Source: Orrella daihaiensis (GTDB taxonomy: Bacteria > Pseudomonadota > Gammaproteobacteria > Burkholderiales > Burkholderiaceae_B). Taken from it: a stretch of 64,000 nt of DNA. The stretch is taken from positions 1,364,001-1,428,000 of the forward strand of contig NZ_CP063982.1 of NCBI RefSeq assembly GCF_022811525.1, in the 5' to 3' direction. The notes below the pieces were generated by a model. That model was not told the DNA's origin, did no database searches, and saw only the letters and a list, made by a program, of their open reading frames with translations. Position numbers and translations under genes: made by a program. Each line of letters opens with the position of its first letter. Position 1 is the stretch's first letter. This document shows, one piece after another, positions 8,056 to 17,121 of this stretch.

Positions 8056-9423
8056 ATGTCCAAATCAAAAACCAAGTTTGTCTGCCAGTCCTGCGGCACG
8101 GAGAGTCCTAAGTGGCTTGGCCAGTGCCCGGGCTGCCAGTCATGGAACACCTTTGAAGAAACCCGTGAGGAAACAGCAGCTGCTGCTGCCCATCGCTATG
8201 CTGCGGTCGCGGGTACGGCGCAACTGCAACGCTTGGCTGACGTCGAAGCCCGTGAATTGCCCAGACTGCCCACGGGCATTGCTGAGTTTGATCGCGTGCT
8301 AGGTGGGGGCTTGGTCAATGGTGGGGTGGTGCTCATTGGTGGTGATCCCGGTATTGGAAAGTCAACGCTTCTGTTGCAGGCGCTTGCCGCGATGTCAAGA
8401 AGTGCCCGCGTACTGTATGTCACCGGTGAGGAGTCAGCCGAACAAGTTGCCTTACGGGCAAGGCGGCTCAACCTCTCGAGTCCCGAGGTGGATTTGTTGG
8501 CAGAAATTCGTCTTGAAGTGATTGAAGAGGCGCTAAAGCGTGAACCAGCACCCGCGGTCGCCGTCATTGATTCGATCCAGACCATCTACACCAGCGCACT
8601 GTCTTCAGCACCAGGGTCTGTGTCACAGGTTAGAGAGTGTGCGGCGCAGCTAACCCGCATGGCCAAGCAGTCGGGTGTGCCGATCGTCATGATTGGACAC
8701 GTCACCAAAGACGGTGCTTTGGCAGGTCCCCGCGTACTTGAACACATTGTTGACACGGTGTTGTATTTCGAGGGTGATACACACTCTTCCTTCAGATTGG
8801 TGCGCGCTTTTAAAAACCGATTTGGTGCGGTCAATGAGTTGGGTGTATTTGCCATGACCGACAAAGGTTTAAAAGGCGTTTCGAACCCATCAGCGTTGTT
8901 CTTGTCACAACACGCCGAGCAAGTCGCTGGTTCTTGCGTCATGGCCACGCAAGAGGGTTCGCGCCCTTTGCTAGTTGAAGTGCAGGCACTCGTCGATGCT
9001 GCCAACATGCCCAACCCCCGACGATTGGCCTTGGGTCTTGAGGGGCATCGATTAGCGATGTTGTTGGCTGTGTTACACCGACATGGTGGCGTGAGCACCT
9101 CCGATCAGGACGTGTTTGTCAATGCCGTGGGTGGCGTGAAGATCACAGAACCTGCTGCGGACTTGCCGGTGTTGTTGGCGATTTTGTCGTCATTGCGCGA
9201 TAAGCCTTTGCCAGTAGGTTTGGTCTCGTTCGGCGAAGTGGGCTTAGCCGGCGAGGTCCGGCCTGCGCCGCGCGGGCAGGAGCGGCTAAAAGAAGCTGCC
9301 AAGCTGGGGTTCTCGGTGGCGATTATTCCGGCGGCTAACAAGCCAAAGCAAGCCATTGAGGGTCTGAGAGTTATTGCGGTCAACCGTCTGTCGCAGGCGA
9401 TCGATGCGGTCAGGCAGGTCTAA
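8056..9423 (+). CDS. radA: DNA repair/recombination protein RadA (Sms)
   Basis: A RecA-related ATPase that promotes branch migration during recombinational repair. The chosen ATG at 8056 yields MSKSKTKFVCQSCG and 455 residues, the family norm. Domains in order: a C4 zinc finger (CQSCGTESPKWLGQCPGC, about residues 9-26), a RecA-like core with Walker A GGDPGIGKSTL (about 95-106), the RadA-specific KNRFG motif at about 253-257, and a C-terminal Lon-protease-like domain (GEVGLAGEVRPAPRGQERL). The frame is open for 12 more codons upstream, but they are not family-like. Confidence 0.97.
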   Translation: MSKSKTKFVCQSCGTESPKWLGQCPGCQSWNTFEETREETAAAAAHRYAAVAGTAQLQRLADVEARELPRLPTGIAEFDRVLGGGLVNGGVVLIGGDPGIGKSTLLLQALAAMSRSARVLYVTGEESAEQVALRARRLNLSSPEVDLLAEIRLEVIEEALKREPAPAVAVIDSIQTIYTSALSSAPGSVSQVRECAAQLTRMAKQSGVPIVMIGHVTKDGALAGPRVLEHIVDTVLYFEGDTHSSFRLVRAFKNRFGAVNELGVFAMTDKGLKGVSNPSALFLSQHAEQVAGSCVMATQEGSRPLLVEVQALVDAANMPNPRRLALGLEGHRLAMLLAVLHRHGGVSTSDQDVFVNAVGGVKITEPAADLPVLLAILSSLRDKPLPVGLVSFGEVGLAGEVRPAPRGQERLKEAAKLGFSVAIIPAANKPKQAIEGLRVIAVNRLSQAIDAVRQV

Positions 9424-9448
9424 GGAATAGATTGAAAGGTAGAGGCGA

Positions 9449-11932
9449 ATGTGGCGATTTGCGTTAAAGCAGACATGGCGCGATTTCAGGGCAGGTGATC
9501 TGCGCTTGTTGGGCTTGGCTGTGGTCGTGGCGGTTGCTGCCATCAGCAGTGTCGGTTTTTTGTCCGACAGAGTTGGTAGGGCACTAGAGCGCGATGCGGG
9601 CCAGATGCTTGGCGCTGATCTAGTCGTCGAGTTACAGGGCGAGGCTGCGCAGGGGTGGATCGATCAAGCCAAATCCTTGGGTTTATCGGCCATCCGCACC
9701 TGGAACTTCCCCTCGATGGTGGGTAGCTCGGCAGGCGAATTGCAACTAGCTTCAGTGAAAGCTGTCGAACAAGGCTACCCCTTGCGTGGGCAATTACGGA
9801 CGAGCTTGGGTATTGCCGAGCCCGATGAGCCCACGGCTACTGCGCCCGAGGTAGGCAAGGTCTGGGTCGATGGCCAGCTCCTGGCTTTGTTAGGTCTGCA
9901 AGTAGGCGATACGTTGTCGATAGGCAATCAGTCCTTGGCGATTGATAGGGTCATTACGTATGAGCCCGATCGAGGGGTGCAGTTCGTCAATGTTGCGCCA
10001 CGCGTACTGATACGTGCAGAGGATCTTGCTCAGTCGGGTCTTGTGGGACCCGGCAGCCGGGTGCGGCATTCCATGTTAGTGGCGGGTGATATGTCGGCGG
10101 TCAACCAATACCGTGATTGGCTAAAACCACAACTAACGCAAGCCCAAGAGCTGGTCACTGTGAACGATGGTCGCCCCGAAATTACTCGGACACTTGAGCG
10201 AGCCAATGAGTTTTTAACGTTGGTGGTCATGATTGCTGTCTTGATCGCAGCCGTGGCGGTGGCTCTCGGAGCCAGACGTTTTAGTCAGCGCCAGCAACCT
10301 GCTATTGCCGTCATGCGATGCTGCGGTGCGACGCAGGCAGCTGTGACCAAGTTGCTTTTTATCGAATTTATGGTGGTCGCACTGGTCGGGTCGTTGATCG
10401 GTTTGGTGATTGGATGGGCAGCGCAGATGGTGCTGGTCAATCTCATGCAGGGCTTTGTCAGTGAGAATCTGCCAGGCGTGGGTTGGGTCCCTGCGCTACA
10501 GGGTTTGTATGCCGGGCTCTGGCTGCTGTTTGCCTTTTCTTTGCCTCCATTGCAGGCCTTACGACGTGTGTCAGCGGCCCAAATCCTGCGCCATGACGTA
10601 CCAGCATTTCCAGTGCAAAGTATCGCGGGCTATTTGCTAGCCTTTATCGGCTTTGCGGTTCTGATGTGGTGGATCGCTGGCAATTTACGTTACGGTTTCG
10701 GTTTGGCAGCTGGTTTCGTTTTAGCCGCGGTAGTCTTTGGTTTATTGTCCCTAGGCGCCCTAAAGGTTTTGAATCTCGTGCGCCCGGCACTTGGCCATCG
10801 ACCGGCCTGGCGGTTTGCGTTGGCGGGCATGGTGCGCCGCAAGGCGTCATCGATTGCGCAGATCAGCGCGTTGGCGGTCGGCATGATGGCGATTCTGCTC
10901 CTGACCATCGTTCGTACTGACCTGTTGCAAGGCTGGCAGCAGACTGTGCCGCCTGACGCGCCGAATCGGTTTTTGATCAACATTCAGCCTGACCAAGTAC
11001 CGACCGTCAGGGCGGCGCTCGTAGATGCTGGCATAAAAAACCTTGAGTTTTATCCGATGATTCGCGGTCGTGTGATTGAGCGTAACGGCCAGGCGATCGT
11101 CGCTGAGGATTTTGAGTCGCCGAGGGCGCAACGGCTGTTACAGCGCGATTTCAATCTGTCATACGCCGACGCACTGCCTGAGAATGTCAAGCTCTTGGGT
11201 GGTCAGCCCCTAAACCCCAACGCCATGGAGTTGTCCATGGAGCAGGAAGTCGCTGACCTTCTGGGGATGCGCGTGGGTGACGAAGTGGTATTTGAGGTGG
11301 CGGGGCAGCCGGTGCCGGTGAAGATGACCAGTGTGCGGCAGGTGGACTGGGACTCCATGCAGCCAAACTTCTTTGCTGTTTTATCAACTGCGGCACTAAA
11401 AGATCAGCCGCAGACCTTTATCACGTCGTTTCACTTGCCCGCCCAGATGGCGCCAGTGACTCAGTCCTTGATCCGCCAATTTCCAAATTTGACGATCTTT
11501 GACGTCGGTGCACTGTTGGCGCAATTGCAGTCGGTCTTGGATCGGGTGTCGGTGGCGATTCAAGGCTTGTTTGTATTTGCGATATTAGCTGGGGCAATTG
11601 TGCTGGCCGCTGCGCTCAGTGCCAGTCGCCATGAGCGTATGCGTGAAGCGGCACTGTTGCGAGCGATTGGTGCGACCAATGAACAACTCTCGCGGGCGCA
11701 GCGCATCGAGCTTCTGGGTATCGGAGCATTGGCTGGTTTGATGGCCGCCACCGGGGCAACGCTGGCAGCGTGGGCACTGGCAACCTGGGTATTTGAGTTT
11801 TCAATGCAGTGGTCATTGACGCCTTGGTTACTTGGTCTGGCGGTTTGTATGCCAGGCGCATGGTTGGCAGGTTCGTTGGTATTACGCGGGGTGCTGAAGA
11901 GCCCGCCACTTTTAATCTTGCGTAATGAGTGA
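9449..11932 (+). CDS. FtsX-like ABC transporter permease, YbbP type
   Basis: An 827-residue integral membrane protein starting MWRFALKQTWRDFRAGDLRLL. It has an N-terminal membrane segment, a large periplasmic domain, a central group of about four membrane segments (about 255-400, including VVMIAVLIAAVAVALGARR), a second periplasmic domain and a C-terminal FtsX block (FAILAGAIVLAAALSASRHER onward). This duplicated layout matches the YbbP/DUF214 permeases, which in other bacteria pair with the ATPase YbbA and the lipase TesA and are thought to extract lipids or lipoproteins. No ATPase gene is adjacent. The stop overlaps the next start by eight bases. Confidence 0.85.
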   Translation: MWRFALKQTWRDFRAGDLRLLGLAVVVAVAAISSVGFLSDRVGRALERDAGQMLGADLVVELQGEAAQGWIDQAKSLGLSAIRTWNFPSMVGSSAGELQLASVKAVEQGYPLRGQLRTSLGIAEPDEPTATAPEVGKVWVDGQLLALLGLQVGDTLSIGNQSLAIDRVITYEPDRGVQFVNVAPRVLIRAEDLAQSGLVGPGSRVRHSMLVAGDMSAVNQYRDWLKPQLTQAQELVTVNDGRPEITRTLERANEFLTLVVMIAVLIAAVAVALGARRFSQRQQPAIAVMRCCGATQAAVTKLLFIEFMVVALVGSLIGLVIGWAAQMVLVNLMQGFVSENLPGVGWVPALQGLYAGLWLLFAFSLPPLQALRRVSAAQILRHDVPAFPVQSIAGYLLAFIGFAVLMWWIAGNLRYGFGLAAGFVLAAVVFGLLSLGALKVLNLVRPALGHRPAWRFALAGMVRRKASSIAQISALAVGMMAILLLTIVRTDLLQGWQQTVPPDAPNRFLINIQPDQVPTVRAALVDAGIKNLEFYPMIRGRVIERNGQAIVAEDFESPRAQRLLQRDFNLSYADALPENVKLLGGQPLNPNAMELSMEQEVADLLGMRVGDEVVFEVAGQPVPVKMTSVRQVDWDSMQPNFFAVLSTAALKDQPQTFITSFHLPAQMAPVTQSLIRQFPNLTIFDVGALLAQLQSVLDRVSVAIQGLFVFAILAGAIVLAAALSASRHERMREAALLRAIGATNEQLSRAQRIELLGIGALAGLMAATGATLAAWALATWVFEFSMQWSLTPWLLGLAVCMPGAWLAGSLVLRGVLKSPPLLILRNE

Positions 11933-12629
11933 GCGTTTATCGGCTCCTGCTGCTGAAGTTGAGCAGTTCGGCTCATGCTGGGTCGTCACTGATGGCAGTT
12001 TGTCTCCAACTGACGCCCTGAAGGTGTTTGGCCAGGACGTCAATCAGGCGGACATGATCCGCGTAGGCAGAGGTGGCCGAGGCAGCGCCTGGCAACTATT
12101 GGTCAATGACGAGCCAGCGGTGCTCAGACGCTACCGCAGAGGCGGCATGATGGCAAAGGTCAATCGCGACCATTATCTTTGGCTAGGTCTGGAATTAACC
12201 AGGGCATTCAAGGAGTTCAGACTGATGCTGAGACTCGCTGAGGCTGGACATCGGGTGCCACGGCCCGTTTCAGCCATGGTCAAGCGATCGGGTATTTTTT
12301 ATCGAGCGGCCATCCTGACTCGATTTATTGAGCACCGAGGCGCATTGTGCGACTGCGATTCCGAAGTTGCCTGGCGTGCGGCGGGGACCTCGGTGGCTCG
12401 CCTGCATCAGGCAGGCGTATGGCACGCAGACCTGAATGTGCACAATATTCTGATTGATGCGCATGACCAAGCTTGGCTAATTGACTTTGACCGAGCGCGC
12501 GAGGGCGTTGCCGACCCTCAGAAATTACAAGAAAATCTGAGCCGTTTGCTGCGTTCTGTACGTAAGACCTGCCCTGATTTGGAGCAGCGTCTTTGGCCGG
12601 TGTTGCTTGGCGGGTACGGGCGTATTTAA
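11925..12629 (+). CDS. kdkA: 3-deoxy-D-manno-octulosonic acid kinase
   Basis: A 234-residue kinase-fold protein of the lipopolysaccharide core kinase family, which phosphorylates Kdo on lipid A-Kdo. The kinase-like catalytic loop HADLNVHNIL (His167, Asp169, Asn174) and the metal-binding IDFDRAR (Asp187) are clear, and VGRGGRGSAW resembles the glycine-rich loop. Kdo kinases occur in bacteria that put a single Kdo on lipid A, which would fit Bordetella relatives. It overlaps the preceding permease by eight bases (ATGAGTGA), so the two are probably coupled. A hairpin with a T-run lies about 70 bases downstream. Confidence 0.85.
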   Translation: MSERLSAPAAEVEQFGSCWVVTDGSLSPTDALKVFGQDVNQADMIRVGRGGRGSAWQLLVNDEPAVLRRYRRGGMMAKVNRDHYLWLGLELTRAFKEFRLMLRLAEAGHRVPRPVSAMVKRSGIFYRAAILTRFIEHRGALCDCDSEVAWRAAGTSVARLHQAGVWHADLNVHNILIDAHDQAWLIDFDRAREGVADPQKLQENLSRLLRSVRKTCPDLEQRLWPVLLGGYGRI

Positions 12630-12654
12630 AAAATTCCCTGCTCTTGACTAGACA

Positions 12655-12669
12655 CACTGTGCCACAGTG
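12655..12669. promoter_or_regulatory. 15-bp perfect palindrome, possible operator
   Basis: CACTGTG-C-CACAGTG is a perfect inverted repeat with a one-base centre, 115 bases before the binding-protein start. TTGACT at 12644-12649 resembles a -35 element, and TAGAAT at 12681-12686 a -10, but their spacing (31 bases) does not make one standard promoter. The position suggests a binding site for a regulator of the polyamine transporter operon; I cannot name the regulator. Confidence 0.4.
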
Positions 12670-12699
12670 AAAAATAGCTTTAGAATCAACCCTGTCGGA

Positions 12700-12733
12700 C
12701 CCGTTTTGTGATGCATGAAACGGGATTTTTTAT
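12700..12733 (+). terminator. Rho-independent terminator, or attenuator, ahead of the polyamine transporter
   Basis: CCCGTTT (12700-12706) and AAACGGG (12718-12724) form a seven-pair stem with an 11-base loop, followed by ATTTTTTAT. It would end transcription from kdkA. It also lies downstream of the palindrome and candidate -10 at 12681, so a transcript starting there would have to read through it. Confidence 0.65.
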
Positions 12734-12783
12734 GTCAGGTTCAAGGTGAAGGATTTACTTTGCCGCAGATCAGGGAGGCTCGA

Positions 12784-13878
12784 ATGGTTGCACGTCTTCT
12801 TAGTGTGTTGGTAGCAGGCAGTCTTGGCTGGATGGGTGTGGCAAATGCCCAGGATAATCAGCTCAACATATACAACTGGGCGGAATACACCGCTGAAGAC
12901 ACCATCCCCGGATTTGAGCGTCAGACGGGTATCAAGGTGCAGTACGATACCTACGACAGTAATGACACTTTGCAAGCCAAGTTGCTGACCGGTAAGTCTG
13001 GTTATGACATTGTGGTGCCATCGACTCACTTTGCCGCGCGACAACTCGAGGCCGGTTTGTTTCAGAAACTGGATAAATCCAAAATCCCGAATTGGGCCAA
13101 TCTTGATCCAGCCATTATGGATCTACTAAAACCGGTGGATCCTAACAATGAGTATCTCGTACCCTGGGGCTACGGCACCAATGCCTTGGGCATTAACGTC
13201 ACCAAGGCGAAAGAGATCATGGGGGCTGACGTAAAACTCAACGACTGGTCGCTATTGTTCGATCCAGAAAAGGCAAAGCAATTCCAGTCATGCGGGATTT
13301 CTGTGCTTGATGAGGCTGCGCAAGTGTTTCCGGCAGCTTTGCACTATATCGGCAAGGATCCCAACAGCAGTAACCCGGATGATTACCGACAGGCGTTGGA
13401 AATGTTAAAGAAAGTTCGCCCTTACATTCGTCAGTTCAGCTCGTCTGGCTACATCGATGAATTAGCCTCGGGTGACCTCTGCCTGGTATACGCCTACTCC
13501 GGTGATGTGTTGATAGCGGCCGATCGTGCGCGTGAGGCAAAGCGCAATTACGAGATTGATTTCTTCTTGCCTGATGACGGGGCGCCAGCCTGGTTTGACA
13601 CCATGGCTGTCCCGGCTGACGCGCCCAATCCTGAGGCTGCCTTTAAGTTCATCAATTACTTCAATGAGCCCAAGGTCTCAGCCGATATCACCAACAACAT
13701 GTTCTACCCCAATGCCAATAAGGCGGCTCGTCAGTTTGTGGTTCCAGGCGTAGCGAATAATCCGGCGGTTTACCCGCCACCAGAGGTTGCCAAGAACCTA
13801 TTTGTGATTCAGGCGCAGCCTTTGAACATCCAGCGTTTGCAGACACGTCTTTGGTCTGAACTGAAGTCGGGAAGATAA
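12784..13878 (+). CDS. Polyamine ABC transporter periplasmic binding protein (PotF/PotD family)
   Basis: A 364-residue secreted solute-binding protein. The ATG at 12784 has AGGGAGG nine bases upstream and gives a clean signal peptide ending in ...GVANA (about residue 22), so I prefer it to the open frame 23 codons further upstream. Family hallmarks are LNIYNWAEYTAEDTIPGFE near the mature N terminus, GYDIVVPSTHFAARQ and VPWGYGTNALGINV. The length matches PotF (about 370). The ATPase and two permeases follow directly, forming a complete putrescine/spermidine-type importer. The exact substrate is not fixed by the sequence; related proteins bind putrescine, spermidine or other amines. Confidence 0.9.
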   Translation: MVARLLSVLVAGSLGWMGVANAQDNQLNIYNWAEYTAEDTIPGFERQTGIKVQYDTYDSNDTLQAKLLTGKSGYDIVVPSTHFAARQLEAGLFQKLDKSKIPNWANLDPAIMDLLKPVDPNNEYLVPWGYGTNALGINVTKAKEIMGADVKLNDWSLLFDPEKAKQFQSCGISVLDEAAQVFPAALHYIGKDPNSSNPDDYRQALEMLKKVRPYIRQFSSSGYIDELASGDLCLVYAYSGDVLIAADRAREAKRNYEIDFFLPDDGAPAWFDTMAVPADAPNPEAAFKFINYFNEPKVSADITNNMFYPNANKAARQFVVPGVANNPAVYPPPEVAKNLFVIQAQPLNIQRLQTRLWSELKSGR

Positions 13879-13884
13879 TCGATC

Positions 13885-15015
13885 ATGACGCAAGGGGTAG
13901 GCAGCCTGTCCGGCTTCTCGGGCGACGCACAGGCGTTCGTCAAAATCCAGGACCTCACAAAGGTATTTGGACAGACGGTCGCCGTGCAGTCGGTCAGTCT
14001 TACGATTCATCGCAACGAGATATTTGCTCTGCTGGGTAGTTCAGGCTGTGGCAAGTCAACGCTGCTCAGAATGCTGGCCGGTTTTGAGACGGTGAGCTCC
14101 GGACGCATTTATCTTGACGGCGAGGACATTACCGAGCTTGCCCCGTATGAGCGCCCCGTGAATATGATGTTTCAGTCCTACGCACTGTTCCCACATATGA
14201 CGGTTGAGGCCAACGTTGGGTTCGGGCTGAAGCAGGAGGGTATCGCTCGTAACGAGATCCATGAGCGTGTCTATGAGGCGTTGGAGTTGGTGCAAATGTC
14301 ACCTTACGCACGACGCAAACCCCATCAGCTCTCAGGTGGGCAACAGCAACGCGTCGCGTTGGCAAGAAGCTTGGTCAAGCGCCCCAAGTTGCTGTTGCTT
14401 GATGAGCCGATGTCCGCGTTAGACAAGCAAATTCGCCACAACACACAAATCGAGTTGGTGCGCATACTCGACCAGCTCGGTGTGACGTGTTTTATGGTCA
14501 CGCATGATCAGGAAGAGGCCATGACCATGGCAAATCGCTTGGCTGTGATGACCGAAGGGCAGATTCAGCAGGTGGGTACGCCGCAAGAGGTGTATGCGTT
14601 TCCGAACTCCCGGTTTGTGGCGGGCTTTATCGGTTCGACCAATCTGTTTGAAGGTGAGATTACGGTTGATGAGCCTGATCACGTCATGATTGAAAGCCAA
14701 GACTTGCAGCGCCCGTTCTATGTCGACCACGGGGTTAGCGAACCGTTGGGGATGACAGTGGCTGTTTCGCTGCGTCCGGAGCAGATTCGCGTGGCCCGCT
14801 CAGCACCAACCCAAGACTTCAACTGGGCCCATGGCATGGTCAGCCACATGGCCTGGATGGGGAGCTACGCCCTGTATCAAATTCGCCTGGATTCGGGCAA
14901 AGTGATTGAAGCCAGTATGCCTAGTCGGTTGCTTGCGCAAGAAGAGCCCCCGGGTGTGGACGACGAGGTCTATGTCAGTTGGGGGCGTGACAGTGTGACG
15001 GTGTTGTCCTCATGA
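13885..15015 (+). CDS. Polyamine ABC transporter ATP-binding protein (PotA/PotG family)
   Basis: A 376-residue ATPase that powers the importer. Walker A is LGSSGCGKSTL (about residues 49-59), the Q-loop lies in MMFQSYALFPHMTVEANV, the signature is LSGGQQQRVALARS (about 149-162) and Walker B is LLLLDEPMSALD. Residues after about 280 form a TOBE-type regulatory domain (LRPEQIRVAR). It starts six bases after the binding-protein stop, and its own stop overlaps the permease start (ATGA). Confidence 0.93.
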   Translation: MTQGVGSLSGFSGDAQAFVKIQDLTKVFGQTVAVQSVSLTIHRNEIFALLGSSGCGKSTLLRMLAGFETVSSGRIYLDGEDITELAPYERPVNMMFQSYALFPHMTVEANVGFGLKQEGIARNEIHERVYEALELVQMSPYARRKPHQLSGGQQQRVALARSLVKRPKLLLLDEPMSALDKQIRHNTQIELVRILDQLGVTCFMVTHDQEEAMTMANRLAVMTEGQIQQVGTPQEVYAFPNSRFVAGFIGSTNLFEGEITVDEPDHVMIESQDLQRPFYVDHGVSEPLGMTVAVSLRPEQIRVARSAPTQDFNWAHGMVSHMAWMGSYALYQIRLDSGKVIEASMPSRLLAQEEPPGVDDEVYVSWGRDSVTVLSS

Positions 15016-15941
15016 TGCTCGATCGACTGGGGCGTCGCCTCGGTAACAAAGCGGCATGGTCGGCTTTCTGGACGATTGCGCCGCCTTATCTGTGGTTGGT
15101 GCTGTTCCTGTTGTTGCCGTTCGTGCTGGTTCTGAAGATTAGTCTGGCGGATCTCAAGTTTGGCATCCCACCATACACCTCTCTGACCGACCTCAAAGAT
15201 GAAGCGATCAATCTAACGCTACATCTGCGTGGTTATATCTTGCTGTTTAGTGACTCTCTGTACATCAGCACGTATATCAGTTCACTGAAGATGGCTGCAG
15301 TCACTACATTGTGGTGTGCGCTAATCGGATATCCCATGGCGTATTACATCGCTCGCTCGCCTGACTCTATTCGTAATGTGTTGTTATTGGCGGTGATTTT
15401 GCCGTTTTGGACATCATTGTTATTGCGCGTTTATGCCTGGGTAGGTATTTTGCGCTCGGATGGTCTTCTAAATAGCGTGCTAATGGCAGTGGGTGTGATT
15501 GATGCCCCACTTGAGATTTATCGGACCGATTGGGCGGTTTACATCGGGCTGGTTTACGCCTACCTGCCATTTTTCATCTTGCCGCTATACGCTAATTTAG
15601 TGAAGCTAGATACCCGGCTGCTCGATGCGGCGTATGACCTAGGTGCCAAGCCCTGGCGCGCCTTTGTGTCGATCACGTTGCCATTGTCAATGCCAGGCGT
15701 GATTGCCGGTGCCATGTTGGTGTTTATTCCCGCGGTTGGGGAATATGTCATTCCAGAACTCTTGGGTGGTGCTGATACGCTCATGATGGGTCGTATTATG
15801 TGGAACGAATTCTTTACCAACGCGGATTGGCCAATGGCCTCTGCGATCACGGTCATCATGGTTTTGTTGTTGCTGATCCCCATGATCATCTTCCAGGTCA
15901 ATCAGAAGCATCGCTATGAAGCTGACAGGGGCAATGTATGA
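15012..15941 (+). CDS. Polyamine ABC transporter permease (PotB/PotH family)
   Basis: A 309-residue inner-membrane permease with about six membrane helices, the first at about residues 25-45 (YLWLVLFLLLPFVLVLKISL). The cytoplasmic coupling motif for ABC importers is visible as LLDAAYDLGAKPWRAFVSITLPLSMPG split by family-typical residues (EAA loop, about 200-226). It begins with an ATGA overlap on the ATPase gene and ends with another on the second permease, so expression of all parts is tightly coupled. Confidence 0.93.
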   Translation: MMLDRLGRRLGNKAAWSAFWTIAPPYLWLVLFLLLPFVLVLKISLADLKFGIPPYTSLTDLKDEAINLTLHLRGYILLFSDSLYISTYISSLKMAAVTTLWCALIGYPMAYYIARSPDSIRNVLLLAVILPFWTSLLLRVYAWVGILRSDGLLNSVLMAVGVIDAPLEIYRTDWAVYIGLVYAYLPFFILPLYANLVKLDTRLLDAAYDLGAKPWRAFVSITLPLSMPGVIAGAMLVFIPAVGEYVIPELLGGADTLMMGRIMWNEFFTNADWPMASAITVIMVLLLLIPMIIFQVNQKHRYEADRGNV

Positions 15942-16771
15942 GCTGGCTCAAGCGAACTGCCCCTAATGATCCCAGTCCCCTGGGGCGGATGCTGGCATTG
16001 GGCATCGGGTTTTTCTTTTTGTATGTTCCGATTGCCACGTTGATCGTTTTCTCGTTTAACAGCTCTCCCATCATGACCAGCTGGAGCGGATTCTCGTGGC
16101 GCTGGTATGAGGCGCTATTGAATGATCAGGCGCTATTAAGTGCCGCCTGGCTGTCATTTAAGGTGGCCACGCTGACAGCGACAGCGGCTGCCATCATCGG
16201 CACCTGGGCAGGTTATGTGCTGGCACGTAAGGGTAATTTCAAGGGGTTCTCGCTGTTTGTAGGATTGGTGAGCGCGCCTTTGGTCATACCGGAGGTGGTC
16301 TTGGGCATTTCCTTATTGTTGCTGTTTGTAGAAATGGATTCGATCTTTGGTTGGCCCGGTGAGCGAGGTTTGTTCACGATCTGGGTTGGACATACAACGT
16401 TCTGTACGGCATTCGTGACGGTTATTGTGCAGTCACGCATTCGAGATCTTGATCGCTCGCTTGAAGAGGCGGCGCTCGATCTTGGCGCTACGCCGCTGAA
16501 AGTATTTTTTGCGGTGACCTTACCGTTAATTGCGCCAGCAATTGTGTCAGGCTGGCTATTGGCTTTTACGCTCTCGCTTGATGATGTGGTGATAGCCTCG
16601 TTTTTATCCGGACCAGGGGCAACATTGCTGTCACCAGAGATTTTTTCTCGGGTAAGGTTAGGGCTAAAACCGGAGGTCAACGCCTTGGCAACCATTTTTG
16701 TGGTGGTTGTGGCCATTGTGGTGGTAGGGCTGAACGCGGTGCAGCGTCGTCAAGCGAGGAGAGGTCTATGA
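15938..16771 (+). CDS. Polyamine ABC transporter permease (PotC/PotI family)
   Basis: The second permease, 277 residues, with about six membrane segments; the N-terminal FFFLYVPIATLIVFSFNSS is typical of PotC/PotI. Its EAA-type loop is SLEEAALDLGATPLKVFF (about 174-191). SLDDVVIASFLSGPG near the C terminus is a strong family signature. It overlaps the gene before and the gene after by four bases each. Confidence 0.93.
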   Translation: MSWLKRTAPNDPSPLGRMLALGIGFFFLYVPIATLIVFSFNSSPIMTSWSGFSWRWYEALLNDQALLSAAWLSFKVATLTATAAAIIGTWAGYVLARKGNFKGFSLFVGLVSAPLVIPEVVLGISLLLLFVEMDSIFGWPGERGLFTIWVGHTTFCTAFVTVIVQSRIRDLDRSLEEAALDLGATPLKVFFAVTLPLIAPAIVSGWLLAFTLSLDDVVIASFLSGPGATLLSPEIFSRVRLGLKPEVNALATIFVVVVAIVVVGLNAVQRRQARRGL

Positions 16772-17121
16772 AACTGTATGGATTAAAAAAGTGCAGCACA
16801 TGCCAGAAAGCAATGGCGTGGTTATCGGAGCACGGTGTAAACCACGAGTTTATTGATTATCGCGATGAGCCAATTGATCCCGAGCATTTAAAAATCTGGG
16901 CGGATGCGCTCGGTGGCTGGGAAAAGCTCGTCAATCGCGCCTCAATGACTTGGCGCAAGCTTGCCGATCATGAGCGTGAGGTATACAACGATGAACAGTG
17001 GCAATCCCTGATCGCTCAGTATCCATCGTTGGTGCGTCGGCCACTTGCCATTCATCGGGATGGCTCGGTGACGACGGGGTTCAATGAAAAAAAGTTTAAA
17101 GAAAAATTAGAGCAGTCGTGA
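16768..17121 (+). CDS. Spx/MgsR-like ArsC-family protein (YffB type)
   Basis: A 117-residue thioredoxin-fold protein of the arsenate reductase family. It begins MKLYGLKKCSTCQKAMAWL with a CxxC-type motif and has RRPLAIHRDGSVTTGFNE near the end, as in E. coli YffB and the ArsC/Spx group. True ArsC has one catalytic Cys in a different setting, and there are no arsenic genes nearby, so an arsenate role is unlikely. It is embedded by ATGA overlaps between the polyamine permease and rmuC, an odd place that may simply reflect operon packing. The function is unknown. Confidence 0.82.
   Translation: MKLYGLKKCSTCQKAMAWLSEHGVNHEFIDYRDEPIDPEHLKIWADALGGWEKLVNRASMTWRKLADHEREVYNDEQWQSLIAQYPSLVRRPLAIHRDGSVTTGFNEKKFKEKLEQS

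Noticed and set aside
12715..12783. Extended N terminus of the polyamine binding protein
   Set aside because: The 23 extra codons overlap the terminator hairpin and would bury the signal peptide; AGGGAGG sits correctly before the ATG at 12784.
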